From an uncultured SAR116 cluster alpha proteobacterium (lineage in GTDB: Bacteria > Pseudomonadota > Alphaproteobacteria > Puniceispirillales > Marisalimonadaceae), in assembly GCA_902537945.1 (NCBI GenBank), contig CACBDG010000020.1, positions 1-32,336 on the forward strand: 32,336 nucleotides of DNA, given 5' to 3'. The position numbers and the translations under genes were made by a program. Below, piece after piece: positions 7,427 to 15,969 of this stretch; position 1 is the stretch's first letter, and every line of letters starts with the position of its first letter. The notes under the pieces were generated by a model that worked only from the letters and a program-made list of their open reading frames with translations, searched no databases and was not told the DNA's origin.

Positions 7427-9280
7427 ATGTCAAACGAAGAAATTAATCGTAAAATAGCCGTAATATTTGCCACAGATTTAGTTGGCTATAGTAAGCATAT
7501 GGAAAAAGACGAGAATGCTACACTGCTAGGTCTTCGTGAATGTAATAAGATAATTGAAGCTATTATTAAAAAACAAAAAGGCCGTATATTCAATACTGGA
7601 GGGGACTCCGTTTTTGCAGAGTTTCCAAGTGCTGTCGCTGCTGTTGATACTGCTGTAGAGTTCCAAAAGCAGATTAAAGCCCGTAATGATAAAGATACAA
7701 CTAAAGTTAAATTAGAATACCGTATAGGTATCAATATGGGTGATGTTGTAAAAGAGGATGATAATTTATTAGGTGATGGAGTAAATATTGCTGCAAGATT
7801 AGAGGCATTAGCTCAGCCAGGTGGAATAACAATATCCAAGAATGTTTATGATCTTGTTGCTAATAAGACAAAATATAAGTTTAATGATCTTGGCACGCAA
7901 AAGGTAAAACAAAACCAATTTCATGCTTACGATATTCTACTAGATCCCTCACAAAAGAGAAAGCTTAAGACACAATTGTCGAATACCAAGATAATAGCCA
8001 TGATAGGGGGTGCTATAGCAGCTATTTTCATAGGTTTGTTCTTCTCGGGTGTTCTTGAAAAGCAAAATAAAGTAAATGATGATAATGCGATCTCAAATAT
8101 ATCTATTCCAACTATTTTAGTTTTTCCTTTTGAAAATTTGTCAAATACTGAAAATACTAAAGGTATTAGTCCTGCCTTAACAGAAAGTATGATCTCAAGC
8201 CTTTCTAAATATATTGGTATAAGAGTTTTGTCTGGAACTACTAGCCAACATGCCAAAAAAAATAATTATTCAGAAACACAATTTAGAGATGAATATAACG
8301 CCGATTATGTAATCAAAGGATCTATACAAACTATAGTAAATCAATCTCGTATAAATCTTCAATTAGTTGATTTAAAGCAGAATAAAGTAGTGTGGTCTGA
8401 CAAAGAAGAATTTGATTTAAAAGATATTTTCAAAGTTCAAGATAACATAGGGAATAAAATACTAAAACACCTACAAATAAAAGCAGTCACAGGATCAACT
8501 GGTGATATATATGCAAAAAGAGTAAAAAATATTCAAAATTTGACTTTGGTTTTAAATTCGCGTGCTGAGTGGAGAAAATATACAATAGATGGTCATAAAA
8601 AATATCTTGAATATCAAGAACAATTAAGAAAAAACTTAGGACCAGAATCACCAGCCTTGTACAACGGCATGGCATGGGGAATTTATCAAAGAATAAGACT
8701 TGGTTTATCAAAAGATAAAAAAAGCGATATAAAAAAATTATTAGAATATTCTGAAGCTGATGTTGCTACTTTTAAAGATCCAGGAGCATATGCATTAAGA
8801 GCTTTGGTTGAATTTCGTTATGTTTCAAAAGATTGTGAAAAATCTAAATCATTTTTAAAAAAAGCTATTGATGCAGGTGGTTCAGTAGATGCTTTTTCAA
8901 TTGCTGGTTCAATATACAAAAGATGTTCGGATTTAAAATCAGCAATTTCTTTTTACAAAAATGCATTGCAGTTGGCTCCAAATGACAATGGATTTTTTAT
9001 AACTAAAAATTTAATTGCTGCTTATTATCAAAATAATGACTTAGATTCAATTGAACGTACAATAGTACCAAAATTGAATGTAAAAGATATCGATCCAGTA
9101 ATGTTAGGCTTTTATTCATATGTTCTTTTAAATAAAGGAAAAGATGAAGATGCCAAAAAATTTTTTTTGAAAGCAAAAGCAAAAGGATTAACGCGAAAAC
9201 GTTTAAGTTTATTTGTTAATTATAAAAAAGTATTAGATGACTTTATTGAAAAGTTAAAACCACTAGGAAGTTTAGACTAA
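7427..9280 (+). CDS. Class III adenylate/guanylate cyclase with membrane span, TolB-like domain and TPR region
   Basis: The 617-residue protein begins with a class III cyclase domain (about 8-170): metal ligands D17 (ATDLVGYS) and D60 (GGDSVFAEF), and transition-state residues N120 and R124 (GVNIAARLE). The usual ATP-specifying Lys/Asp pair is not evident; the positions appear to be N56 and about N113, so nucleotide preference is open. One membrane span follows (about 189-207). Then comes a TolB N-terminal-like domain (about 225-360, ILVFPFENLSNTEN), and a C-terminal part with TPR-like helical pairs (about 390-600). With the cyclase in the cytoplasm, the TolB-like and TPR parts would be periplasmic and could act as a sensor. 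This architecture is common in rhizobia and other alphaproteobacteria. The stop is 4 bp from the stop of the convergent gamma-glutamyltransferase gene. Confidence 0.85.
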   Translation: MSNEEINRKIAVIFATDLVGYSKHMEKDENATLLGLRECNKIIEAIIKKQKGRIFNTGGDSVFAEFPSAVAAVDTAVEFQKQIKARNDKDTTKVKLEYRIGINMGDVVKEDDNLLGDGVNIAARLEALAQPGGITISKNVYDLVANKTKYKFNDLGTQKVKQNQFHAYDILLDPSQKRKLKTQLSNTKIIAMIGGAIAAIFIGLFFSGVLEKQNKVNDDNAISNISIPTILVFPFENLSNTENTKGISPALTESMISSLSKYIGIRVLSGTTSQHAKKNNYSETQFRDEYNADYVIKGSIQTIVNQSRINLQLVDLKQNKVVWSDKEEFDLKDIFKVQDNIGNKILKHLQIKAVTGSTGDIYAKRVKNIQNLTLVLNSRAEWRKYTIDGHKKYLEYQEQLRKNLGPESPALYNGMAWGIYQRIRLGLSKDKKSDIKKLLEYSEADVATFKDPGAYALRALVEFRYVSKDCEKSKSFLKKAIDAGGSVDAFSIAGSIYKRCSDLKSAISFYKNALQLAPNDNGFFITKNLIAAYYQNNDLDSIERTIVPKLNVKDIDPVMLGFYSYVLLNKGKDEDAKKFFLKAKAKGLTRKRLSLFVNYKKVLDDFIEKLKPLGSLD

Positions 9281-9284
9281 TTAA

Positions 9285-11054
9285 TTAATTGCCAATAGCT
9301 ATTCCCTCTCTTCTATGGTCAGATCCTCCGTATAATTTATTATTAATATGAATTATATTTAAACCAGACGAAAAATTTCTTAATTTTACTTTATACTTCA
9401 TATCCTCTAATGAGGGCAAAAGCTTACTCATAATTGTATTTTTCTCTAAATAAAAAGTTCCAAATTTATTTATTCCATGAGCTAACGATGCAGCTTCCTG
9501 GGCATTTTTTTTCCAATCAATCATTGAGATTATTGCATTTACTACATAACCGATAATATTACTTCCACCGGGACTTCCCAAGACGTAAACAGGTTTATTA
9601 TTTTTTAATATTATAGTAGGAGCCATGGATGATCTTGGTCTTTTTCCTGGTTCTACATTATTTGCTATTTTTTTTCCATTTTTAAATGATGTAAATGAGA
9701 AATCTGTTAATTCATTGTTAAGTAAAAACCCACTATCTGTCATTAATCTAGAACCAAATCCGTTTTCAATTGTAGTAGTCATTGATAATGCATTTCCATA
9801 CTGATCTACTATTGAAATATGGGATGTTGATGGAAGTTCTATCGAATTATCTGGACCCCATTTCATTGATAAATTACTTGTTAAATTACCAGCTTTAATT
9901 TTCTTAAGTTTAATTTTTCTGTTTAATAATTTTGAGCGTTCTTTCAAGTAGTTATAATCTATTAACTTTTTAACTGGGACATCTATAAAATCGCTGTCAG
10001 CTATATAGATAGATCTATCTGCAAAAGCTAATCTTGAGGCATCTCCTATTATTCTCCAAGTTTCAGGATTTTTAGGTCCTAGTTTTGGAATATCAAAACT
10101 TTCAATCATTCCTAGAATTTGAGCAATCGTTATAGCTCCTGATGAAGGAGGTCCCATTCCACATACTTGATACCCCTTATAATTTGAACAAATAGGCTTT
10201 CTTTCTATAACCTTATAATTAATCATATCCTCAATAGACAAAACTCCAGGATTATGATTTGCATTATTCACAGTTGAGACAATATCATTTGCAATATAAC
10301 CATTATAAAAAACTTTCGATCCATTTTTTTCAAAAGCTTTGAGAGTATTTGCATAATTTTTATTAAAATGAATATCTCCAGATTCTAGTGGCATATCATT
10401 GGGTAAAAAATAGGATTTAGTTTTCAAAAACTTACTTAATGATTTACTATTTTTTTTTATAGAAGAGCTAAGTTTATTTGAAATTACAAAACCATTATTT
10501 GATAAATTAATCGCATCATCAAATAATAAAGACCATGTAGTTTTACCCCATTTTTTATACGCCATTTCAAGTAAAGCTGGAGTACCAGGTGTGCCAACTG
10601 ATTTTCCTCCTACAACGGCATCAAAAAACTTTAATGAGTTTCCGTTAATATCTTGAAATACATTTTCCTTAATAAGTAATGGCGCTGTTTCACGACCATC
10701 AAGAGTTGTGACTTTTTTAGTATTATTATCAAAATAAACTAGAAATGCGCCACCACCAAGACCAGAGGATTCAGGTTCCACTAAACCTAAAACCAATTGA
10801 GCTGAAATCATTGCATCTGCAGCTGTCCCCCCATTTTTAAGTATTTTAGCAGCAGCCTCAGAAGCTTGAGTATTTGCTGTAACAACCATCCACTTATCAG
10901 AAATTACTGGTTTACCTTCTTTTTTAAATTTCAGATATTTATTTCCTGAGTTTAAAATGTAATTTTCTGATTTGTTTAGATCAGATTTTTGCTTCCCAGA
11001 CGCTAAAATTGGTATAAAAAAAAATATAATAGTTAAAATTTTAATAAAATGCAT
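9285..11054 (-). CDS. ggt: Gamma-glutamyltransferase (gamma-glutamyltranspeptidase)
   Basis: The enzyme hydrolyses or transfers the gamma-glutamyl group of glutathione and related peptides in the periplasm. The 589-residue precursor starts with a probable signal peptide (hydrophobic residues 4-17, ending LASG). It has the N-terminal substrate site LDGRETAP with R121 (equivalent to E. coli R114 by motif). The self-cleavage and catalytic Thr is T410 in PSTSHISIVD, which begins the small subunit. The oxyanion-forming loop GSPGGSNIIG and the C-terminal YGGSDHRREGIAIG match the family. Length agrees with E. coli Ggt (580). It is the last gene of a minus-strand set (TauD-like, DehI-like, ggt), 10 bp after the DehI-like stop. 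That linkage suggests, without proving, that glutathione or gamma-glutamyl conjugates are part of the same pathway. Confidence 0.95.
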   Translation of the reverse strand: MHFIKILTIIFFFIPILASGKQKSDLNKSENYILNSGNKYLKFKKEGKPVISDKWMVVTANTQASEAAAKILKNGGTAADAMISAQLVLGLVEPESSGLGGGAFLVYFDNNTKKVTTLDGRETAPLLIKENVFQDINGNSLKFFDAVVGGKSVGTPGTPALLEMAYKKWGKTTWSLLFDDAINLSNNGFVISNKLSSSIKKNSKSLSKFLKTKSYFLPNDMPLESGDIHFNKNYANTLKAFEKNGSKVFYNGYIANDIVSTVNNANHNPGVLSIEDMINYKVIERKPICSNYKGYQVCGMGPPSSGAITIAQILGMIESFDIPKLGPKNPETWRIIGDASRLAFADRSIYIADSDFIDVPVKKLIDYNYLKERSKLLNRKIKLKKIKAGNLTSNLSMKWGPDNSIELPSTSHISIVDQYGNALSMTTTIENGFGSRLMTDSGFLLNNELTDFSFTSFKNGKKIANNVEPGKRPRSSMAPTIILKNNKPVYVLGSPGGSNIIGYVVNAIISMIDWKKNAQEAASLAHGINKFGTFYLEKNTIMSKLLPSLEDMKYKVKLRNFSSGLNIIHINNKLYGGSDHRREGIAIGN

Positions 11055-11064
11055 AATTAATTTT

Positions 11065-11916
11065 CTAGTTATTCAAATCTAAGAATTTTTGTTTTTCTAT
11101 CCATTTTTGCATAATGAAGCCAATTACAACCATTCGTATAACCTTATCTTTTTCGTACACGTAACTTTTAATTACAGAATAAGCATTTGAAGATAAATCG
11201 TTTTTAAAATAATCTTTTGCTTCTATTAGCAAACCTCTGTCTTGTAAATATTTTTGAGTTTTAAATAGTAATGATTGAAGAACTCTTTCCTCAGATAATT
11301 TACTGAGTTTAATATACATTATTTCAAGAAAAAAAGGCCAGTGGGCCAAGTGTCTCCATAAAGTTGCTACATGAGAATTTTTTCCATTTGGCGAGCATAT
11401 ACTGTTAACATTACATACTAACTGCCAAATATTAGGTTTTATTTCTTCTTTTTTTTGGAGTTTTTGTAGTACAGGCCAAATTATCTTTTTTTTGTTATTT
11501 TTGGGGATCTTTAAGCAATTTGGAAAATTTTGTTTGATAATTGAGTGCAATACAACCATATTCATCCCATTTGAACGGTTATATGCTTTTAAAATAATCA
11601 GAATATCTTCCCAATCTTTAGGGGTAAGTCTGCATTTTGAAAGTTCATCATCTGTAAATGTTGGCAGTAAAGGAAGTTTAATTTCTTCAATAATTTCTTT
11701 TAGTTTTTTCTCAGGATTCTGTGTTTCATAGATTGGTCTAGCAATAGTCCAAATTTTTTTTAAACTATCATCAATCTCTGCCAAACCTCTCCATATAGAT
11801 GTTATAAGAGGAATATTCATAGTCTCTCTAATATCTTTGAAAATTTTTGCAGTTTCTCCAATAGCTTCTTTTTCATCTATAACTGAAACTGGGTCATAAG
11901 AAATATCAGAATTCAT
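11065..11916 (-). CDS. DehI-like protein (group I 2-haloacid dehalogenase superfamily, activity untested)
   Basis: The 283-residue protein resembles the DehI family (often named halocarboxylic acid dehydrogenase DehI), whose fold is a pseudo-dimer of two related halves. Two matching segments are visible: IPLITSIWRGLAEI (35-48) and SHVATLWRHLAHWP (181-194), each followed by a helix. The family segment AYNRSNGMNM (111-120) is also present. Group I dehalogenases hydrolyse both D- and L-2-haloacids through an Asp-activated water. I could not place the catalytic Asp with confidence, and many genome-annotated relatives have no demonstrated dehalogenase activity. There is no signal peptide. It sits 21 bp after the TauD-like gene and 10 bp before ggt, all on the minus strand. 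Confidence 0.6.
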   Translation of the reverse strand: MNSDISYDPVSVIDEKEAIGETAKIFKDIRETMNIPLITSIWRGLAEIDDSLKKIWTIARPIYETQNPEKKLKEIIEEIKLPLLPTFTDDELSKCRLTPKDWEDILIILKAYNRSNGMNMVVLHSIIKQNFPNCLKIPKNNKKKIIWPVLQKLQKKEEIKPNIWQLVCNVNSICSPNGKNSHVATLWRHLAHWPFFLEIMYIKLSKLSEERVLQSLLFKTQKYLQDRGLLIEAKDYFKNDLSSNAYSVIKSYVYEKDKVIRMVVIGFIMQKWIEKQKFLDLNN

Positions 11917-11937
11917 TTTAAATCATACAATTAAATT

Positions 11938-12843
11938 TTAATTTTTATTTAATCTTACTTCATTTGAAAATGGACCAAGAACAGGAACTTCTCCCTCAAC
12001 AGTTCCCCTAATCATTGCTCTTCTATATTTAGCGTAATCATAGGGAATTACCCTATGTAATAACACTCTATTGTCCCACATGATTAGATCATTTTTTTGC
12101 CACTTATGAGTATAACAAAATTTAGGCTGGCTAATATAATCAACAAGCCATTTATGTAACTCCTTACCTTGTTCCAGGCTCATTCCACCAATTTCTAAAC
12201 TCGTATTAGAAGTAAAATAAAGAGATTTTCTAAAGTTTCTGTCGGGATGAACTCTTACTATAGGGTGAGTTACGGGTGGAAAGTTAGATTTTTCTTCATA
12301 AGTAAGTTCTGGAAGGCCAGGTTCTAATCTTCTAATATCATTGTAAGAGTGAACTTGGTGTAATGGTTCTAAAAGAATTTTTTTATCCTCAGGCAAATGA
12401 TCATATGCTAACAACATATTTGAAAACTGAGTTTCCCCCCCTTCTGCTTTAGGGGGTAAAGTTTCTTGACCATAGAGGATAGAAAAAATAGACGGTAAAT
12501 ATCTGTACGAGCTATCTGTATGCCACCTTGAATTATTCTTTTGGAGAATAACTCTTTGATCATCAGGATCTAAATGCACACCATCTTCAGAAACATTAGA
12601 AACGTTAAATATTTCTATTTTTCCCTTTGTTTTATCTTTTTCTGGATAGGCCTCTAATTTACCAAAATTTTTTGTAAAAGTAGCAAGTGTATCCCCATCT
12701 AATTTTTGATTTTTAAAGCATATGAAATGTCTATCTTGAATAGTTTTTTTGAGTAAATTTAATTCATCATAACCAATTTTTTTTGAGCAATCAAAATTTC
12801 TTACTTCTACACCAAAATCGTCAGTTAAATTTTTAATATCCAT
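11938..12843 (-). CDS. TauD/TfdA-family 2-oxoglutarate-dependent dioxygenase
   Basis: The 301-residue protein carries the Fe(II) facial triad: H108 and D110 in RWHTDSSYR, and H263 in LLHRVIPYD. R275 in KYRRAMIRG is the candidate 2-oxoglutarate-binding Arg. The segment following the first His-Asp pair (SILYGQETLPPKAEGGET) and the overall length are typical of the TauD/TfdA family, which hydroxylates taurine, 2,4-D and other small acids, leading to C-S or C-O cleavage. Which substrate is used here cannot be told; similarity seems closer to the TfdA/alpha-ketoglutarate dioxygenase side than to TauD itself, but that is an impression. The ATG is preceded by AGGG at a workable distance. It heads an apparent operon with the DehI-like and ggt genes and is divergent from the VOC gene. 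Confidence 0.9.
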   Translation of the reverse strand: MDIKNLTDDFGVEVRNFDCSKKIGYDELNLLKKTIQDRHFICFKNQKLDGDTLATFTKNFGKLEAYPEKDKTKGKIEIFNVSNVSEDGVHLDPDDQRVILQKNNSRWHTDSSYRYLPSIFSILYGQETLPPKAEGGETQFSNMLLAYDHLPEDKKILLEPLHQVHSYNDIRRLEPGLPELTYEEKSNFPPVTHPIVRVHPDRNFRKSLYFTSNTSLEIGGMSLEQGKELHKWLVDYISQPKFCYTHKWQKNDLIMWDNRVLLHRVIPYDYAKYRRAMIRGTVEGEVPVLGPFSNEVRLNKN

Positions 12844-12908
12844 CGTGAATTTTCCCTGTACAAAAACTCATAATTTAACTTTATTGAAATTGTTCTTTTT
12901 GTAAACAT

Positions 12909-12923
12909 TTGTTACGTTAACAA
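12909..12923. promoter_or_regulatory. Inverted repeat in the tauD-like/VOC divergent intergenic region
   Basis: TTGTTA-CGT-TAACAA forms 6-bp perfect arms around a 3-bp centre in the 120-bp region between the divergent starts at 12843 and 12963. Its position would suit an operator shared by both gene sets, but arms this short in AT-rich DNA can arise by chance. No regulator gene is adjacent. Confidence 0.35.
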
Positions 12924-12963
12924 TTTAATATCAAAAATTATTAATTAAAAATAAGGATAATAA

Positions 12964-13797
12964 ATGAATTGGACAATTTTGAATGTCTCTATTCCTGTTT
13001 ACGATTTACAAAAATCAAAACAATTTTACGACATGCTTATTGGTTATAATGAAAACCAAAAAATACTGTACCAAACCTTATTTAAAAATGAAGAAAGTAT
13101 TTTTTTTGGTGACAAGGGTTTTGGATTAAGATTATTCAAACCAATCCCAGATCTTTTAATTTCAAATCATATACAAAGTAGAAAAAGTTATATTACATTA
13201 TTGGTAGATAACCTTGAAAATATCAAAGAAAAATTAGAATTCAAAGATATAAAGTTTATTTATAAAAAATCAGAAAATGGCTTATTCAATAATCTTTATG
13301 TTCAAGAGCCTTCATTAAATTTAATACATTTAGTTGAAAACACTTCAGGTTTTGAAGATCATTTAAATGGTTGGTCGATGGGATTAGATTGGGGAATTCA
13401 TCATATGAACTTAGAATCTTTGAATGTTAGAGAGTCTATTCATTTTTTTTGTGATTTGTTGGGTATGAAAGAAGGGCAATGGGTTGCACCGATTAATAAG
13501 GGTGACTTTAGTATTGATCCATCTGAATTAGCAATATTACCATTATCTAATAATAATAGAGGATTACATGTTATAAAGCCAGATGACGGGTTTGGATATA
13601 GAAATAATTTTGCTCACAACCCATCAATTTCTGGGCATCCAGCATTCACAATTAAAAACTTATCAAAATTGACAGCTAAACTAGATAAAGAAAAAATTCT
13701 ATACTCTGATGCCAAAGTATATGCAATGCCAGGATTCCATCAGATATATCTTTATGATATAAATGCTAACATGTTAGAGATTAATCAAGCAGTTTAG
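12964..13797 (+). CDS. Two-domain VOC (glyoxalase/extradiol dioxygenase-fold) protein
   Basis: The 277-residue protein consists of two vicinal-oxygen-chelate modules. The first (about 1-125) starts ILNVSIPVYDLQKSKQFYD, lacks a His at the usual first-strand ligand position and is probably structural. The second (about 142-277) has likely metal ligands H146 or H147 (GIHHMNLES), H225 (SGHPAFTI) or H202 (GLHVIKP), and E272 (NMLEINQ). This pattern fits ring-cleaving dioxygenases and related lyases or isomerases; the precise reaction cannot be deduced. AAGGAT lies about 6 nt before the ATG. The SDR gene follows within about 20 bp, so the two probably act in one pathway, divergent to the TauD-like operon. 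Confidence 0.75.
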   Translation: MNWTILNVSIPVYDLQKSKQFYDMLIGYNENQKILYQTLFKNEESIFFGDKGFGLRLFKPIPDLLISNHIQSRKSYITLLVDNLENIKEKLEFKDIKFIYKKSENGLFNNLYVQEPSLNLIHLVENTSGFEDHLNGWSMGLDWGIHHMNLESLNVRESIHFFCDLLGMKEGQWVAPINKGDFSIDPSELAILPLSNNNRGLHVIKPDDGFGYRNNFAHNPSISGHPAFTIKNLSKLTAKLDKEKILYSDAKVYAMPGFHQIYLYDINANMLEINQAV

Positions 13798-13816
13798 CTT
13801 TATATTGAATAAAATT

Positions 13817-14599
13817 ATGAAAAGAATTTTTAAAAATGTGTGTATTACTGGTGCTGGGAGCGGCATTGGAAGAGCTATTGCCATTGCATTAAGCAATGAA
13901 GGATATAATGTAACTTGTGCTGATATTAATTTAAAACAAGCTAATGAAACACTTCAAATAATATTAAATAATAATGGATCTGGAATTTCAATTGAAACTG
14001 ATATTACAAAAAATAATGATATAAAAAGAATGATAAAGAAAACTGTCCATGAATTTGGCACAATTGACATTTTAGTCAATAATGCGGGTGTAACAAGAAC
14101 ATCTAATATTATGGATTTAACAGAAAAAGATTGGGATTGGATACTTAATGTGAACGCAAAAGGGACCTTCTTTTGTTTGCAGATAGCGGCTGATCAAATG
14201 ATAAAGCAAAATAAAGGGGGAAGAATTATTAATATTGCTTCTGTAGGTGGAAAAGGGTTTGTGGATGTCTCTAATGCAATTTATGCTGCCAGCAAAGGAG
14301 CTGTAATTAGTTTGACAAAAACAGCAGCTCAAGAACTTGCAAAATATGAAATAACTGTTAATTCAATTTGCCCGGGAATTACATACACCAACATACTTTC
14401 AAACATAGTAAAGAAAAGAGCATTAGAACAAAATAAAACCGAAGAAGAAATAATGAAACACTATGTAAGAGATATTCCTCTTAAAAGACCAAATAATCCA
14501 GAAGACATAGCATCAATGGTAGTTTATTTATCTTCTGAAGGTGCAAGAAATATTTCTGGACAATCTTATAACATTGATGGTGGACTAATTCCTAGTTAA
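13817..14599 (+). CDS. Short-chain dehydrogenase/reductase (FabG-like)
   Basis: The product (260 aa from this start) is a classical SDR. It has the cofactor loop TGAGSGIG (11-18), NNAG (88-91), catalytic S142, Y156 and K160 (YAASK), and a C-terminal segment SGQSYNIDGG typical of 3-oxoacyl-ACP reductase/glucose dehydrogenase-like members. D36 after the second strand (CADIN) suggests NAD rather than NADP. A longer version with a TTG start at 13805 is possible. I choose the ATG at 13817 because it gives the standard N-terminus and neither site has a clear Shine-Dalgarno sequence. It follows the VOC gene by about 20 bp and precedes the small membrane protein gene by 23 bp. Confidence 0.88.
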   Translation: MKRIFKNVCITGAGSGIGRAIAIALSNEGYNVTCADINLKQANETLQIILNNNGSGISIETDITKNNDIKRMIKKTVHEFGTIDILVNNAGVTRTSNIMDLTEKDWDWILNVNAKGTFFCLQIAADQMIKQNKGGRIINIASVGGKGFVDVSNAIYAASKGAVISLTKTAAQELAKYEITVNSICPGITYTNILSNIVKKRALEQNKTEEEIMKHYVRDIPLKRPNNPEDIASMVVYLSSEGARNISGQSYNIDGGLIPS

Positions 14600-14622
14600 A
14601 GAAAGAAATTAAGGGTTAAAAT

Positions 14623-14826
14623 TTGAAAAGATGGCGACATTTTATAGTAGTAGTTGGTATAATTCCATCTGTAATAATATATGTAAGTTTATTTATGTAT
14701 GCTTTTGATTTTATTACTGGTTATCATTGGATATTAGATTGGTTAGTATATTTAATAGCAGGATTGATATGGTTATATCCTGCTATTAAAATTATAAATT
14801 GGCTTGCGAATAATGAATCAAGATGA
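14623..14826 (+). CDS. Small membrane protein, DUF2842-like (67 aa)
   Basis: The product has two hydrophobic spans (about residues 7-28 and 38-58) and a short charged tail. The second span, with YLIAGLIWLYPAIKIINW, matches what I recall of the alphaproteobacterial DUF2842 family, small proteins of unknown function with a conserved G-x-x-W-x-x-P-A-x-x-x-I-x-W pattern. The start is TTG at 14623, preceded by AAGGG about 8 nt upstream. It sits 23 bp after the SDR gene, though DUF2842 genes are usually not tied to a pathway. The stop is 52 bp from the stop of the convergent porin gene; I see no convincing terminator hairpin in that gap. Confidence 0.65.
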   Translation: MKRWRHFIVVVGIIPSVIIYVSLFMYAFDFITGYHWILDWLVYLIAGLIWLYPAIKIINWLANNESR

Positions 14827-14878
14827 ATTTTTTCCTAATATTCACTTATTATTCTAAAAAATATGATTTATATATAAT

Positions 14879-15904
14879 TTAAAAAGTTGCTTCAACAGAA
14901 ATTAACGTTGCAGATCCATCGTCAGCAGTTTGTCCAGATGTACCGGCTCCATAATCATAATCATGATATGTTAAATATGCATCCAAACCATCAACGATTG
15001 TGTATTTTGCAGATACAGAAGTAACATCTAGTGTTTCACCACCTGAAGTTTCGGTTACTTCTGTACCAGAAACTGCAAAAGTCAGTGCATCACTAACTGC
15101 ATAAGAAATACCGTAATCATTAACTTCTGTTTGAATAGTACCACCTGTTTGATCATCTTCAGCTTGAGCAATGACAGCTGAGAAGGGACCAGAGGAAATG
15201 GTCAAACCCATTGAAGAACTATCAAGACTGGTTGCGCCAACAGTTGCTCCATCGATTGAATTACTAGCGTATGCAATTGTGCCAGTTACATCACCAGACG
15301 TAAATTCATATGATCCAGCAACAACAGTTTCGTCAGCATTTTCCGAGGCAGCTTGCCCTGCATCTTTATGTGAAACCCCTAAGGTTAATCCTCCTATTGT
15401 AGGAAGTTTAAAAGTTATATTATTTTCAGCATCAATAATATTAATTAATGAAGCTTGTTGTGATGTTAAAGATCCAGATTCATTATAAAAAGTTGGAGCC
15501 TTTCCATCAGTTGATCCAGGACCAATTAAATCTGCTGCAGTTGGTGTAAGTTCGTCTCCAACTCCTCCTGTGTTACCTAAACTAAGGAAACCAAAACCAC
15601 CTTCTACAGTAATATTATTTCCATCACTATTAGCAGCTGAAACTGCTTCAGTTCCGTTAGATCTAATAGTTTGGAACATACTAATTGTTAGACCTGAATC
15701 AGTTTTGTTTGTAAAAGCAAGTGCAACTTTATTATCACTGTGAAAATGATCATCAGATGCACCAGCTGTAGAAGTTCCTGGATCTTGATCCAAGTAATGC
15801 CATTGCATAGAACCACTAATACTCACATCAGCGAGAGCTATTGAGCTTGAAAAAGCTAAAGCTGAGGTAGTAAGTAGGCAATTCTTAAAAAAATTTTTCT
15901 TCAT
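14879..15904 (-). CDS. Outer-membrane porin (Porin_4 / alphaproteobacterial type)
   Basis: The 341-residue precursor has a clear signal peptide (MKKNFFKNCLLTTSALAFSS, cleavage after ALA near residue 25). The mature N-terminus DVSISGSMQWHYL is typical of a porin first strand. The rest is an alternating beta-strand pattern rich in Gly/Ser/Thr/Asp with few basic residues, and the chain ends in a C-terminal Phe (SVEATF), the outer-membrane insertion signal. The mature domain matches the Porin_4-type general porins of alphaproteobacteria. AAGGAT lies about 10 nt before the ATG. A strong promoter and a Zur-box-like palindrome sit directly upstream, suggesting repression when zinc is sufficient. If so, this porin may serve zinc or zinc-complex entry. 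The acidic mature protein would be cation-friendly, which is inference. Confidence 0.9.
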   Translation of the reverse strand: MKKNFFKNCLLTTSALAFSSSIALADVSISGSMQWHYLDQDPGTSTAGASDDHFHSDNKVALAFTNKTDSGLTISMFQTIRSNGTEAVSAANSDGNNITVEGGFGFLSLGNTGGVGDELTPTAADLIGPGSTDGKAPTFYNESGSLTSQQASLINIIDAENNITFKLPTIGGLTLGVSHKDAGQAASENADETVVAGSYEFTSGDVTGTIAYASNSIDGATVGATSLDSSSMGLTISSGPFSAVIAQAEDDQTGGTIQTEVNDYGISYAVSDALTFAVSGTEVTETSGGETLDVTSVSAKYTIVDGLDAYLTYHDYDYGAGTSGQTADDGSATLISVEATF

Positions 15905-15934
15905 TATAAATATATCCTTTTTATTAAATTTTAA

Positions 15935-15954
15935 TGTAATGTTATAACATTACA
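15935..15954. promoter_or_regulatory. Perfect 20-bp palindrome, probable Zur box of the porin gene
   Basis: TGTAATGTTATAACATTACA is its own reverse complement over all 20 bases. From memory, the published alphaproteobacterial (Agrobacterium-group) Zur consensus is GTAATGTAATAACATTAC; the central 18 bases here match it at 17 positions. It lies 31-50 bp upstream of the porin ATG. Measured from the predicted start of transcription near 15963, it covers about +10 to +28, where a bound repressor would block transcription. Confidence 0.7.
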
Positions 15955-15969
15955 AGTAGTTTCTTAAAA

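Noticed and set aside
13805-13816. TTG start for the SDR at 13805
   Set aside because: The ATG at 13817 gives the standard SDR N-terminus and the TTG has no ribosome-binding site; kept only as an alternative.
14827-14878. Possible bidirectional terminator between the DUF2842-like and porin genes
   Set aside because: T-rich and A-rich tracts are present but no stable GC-containing stem could be found by eye.
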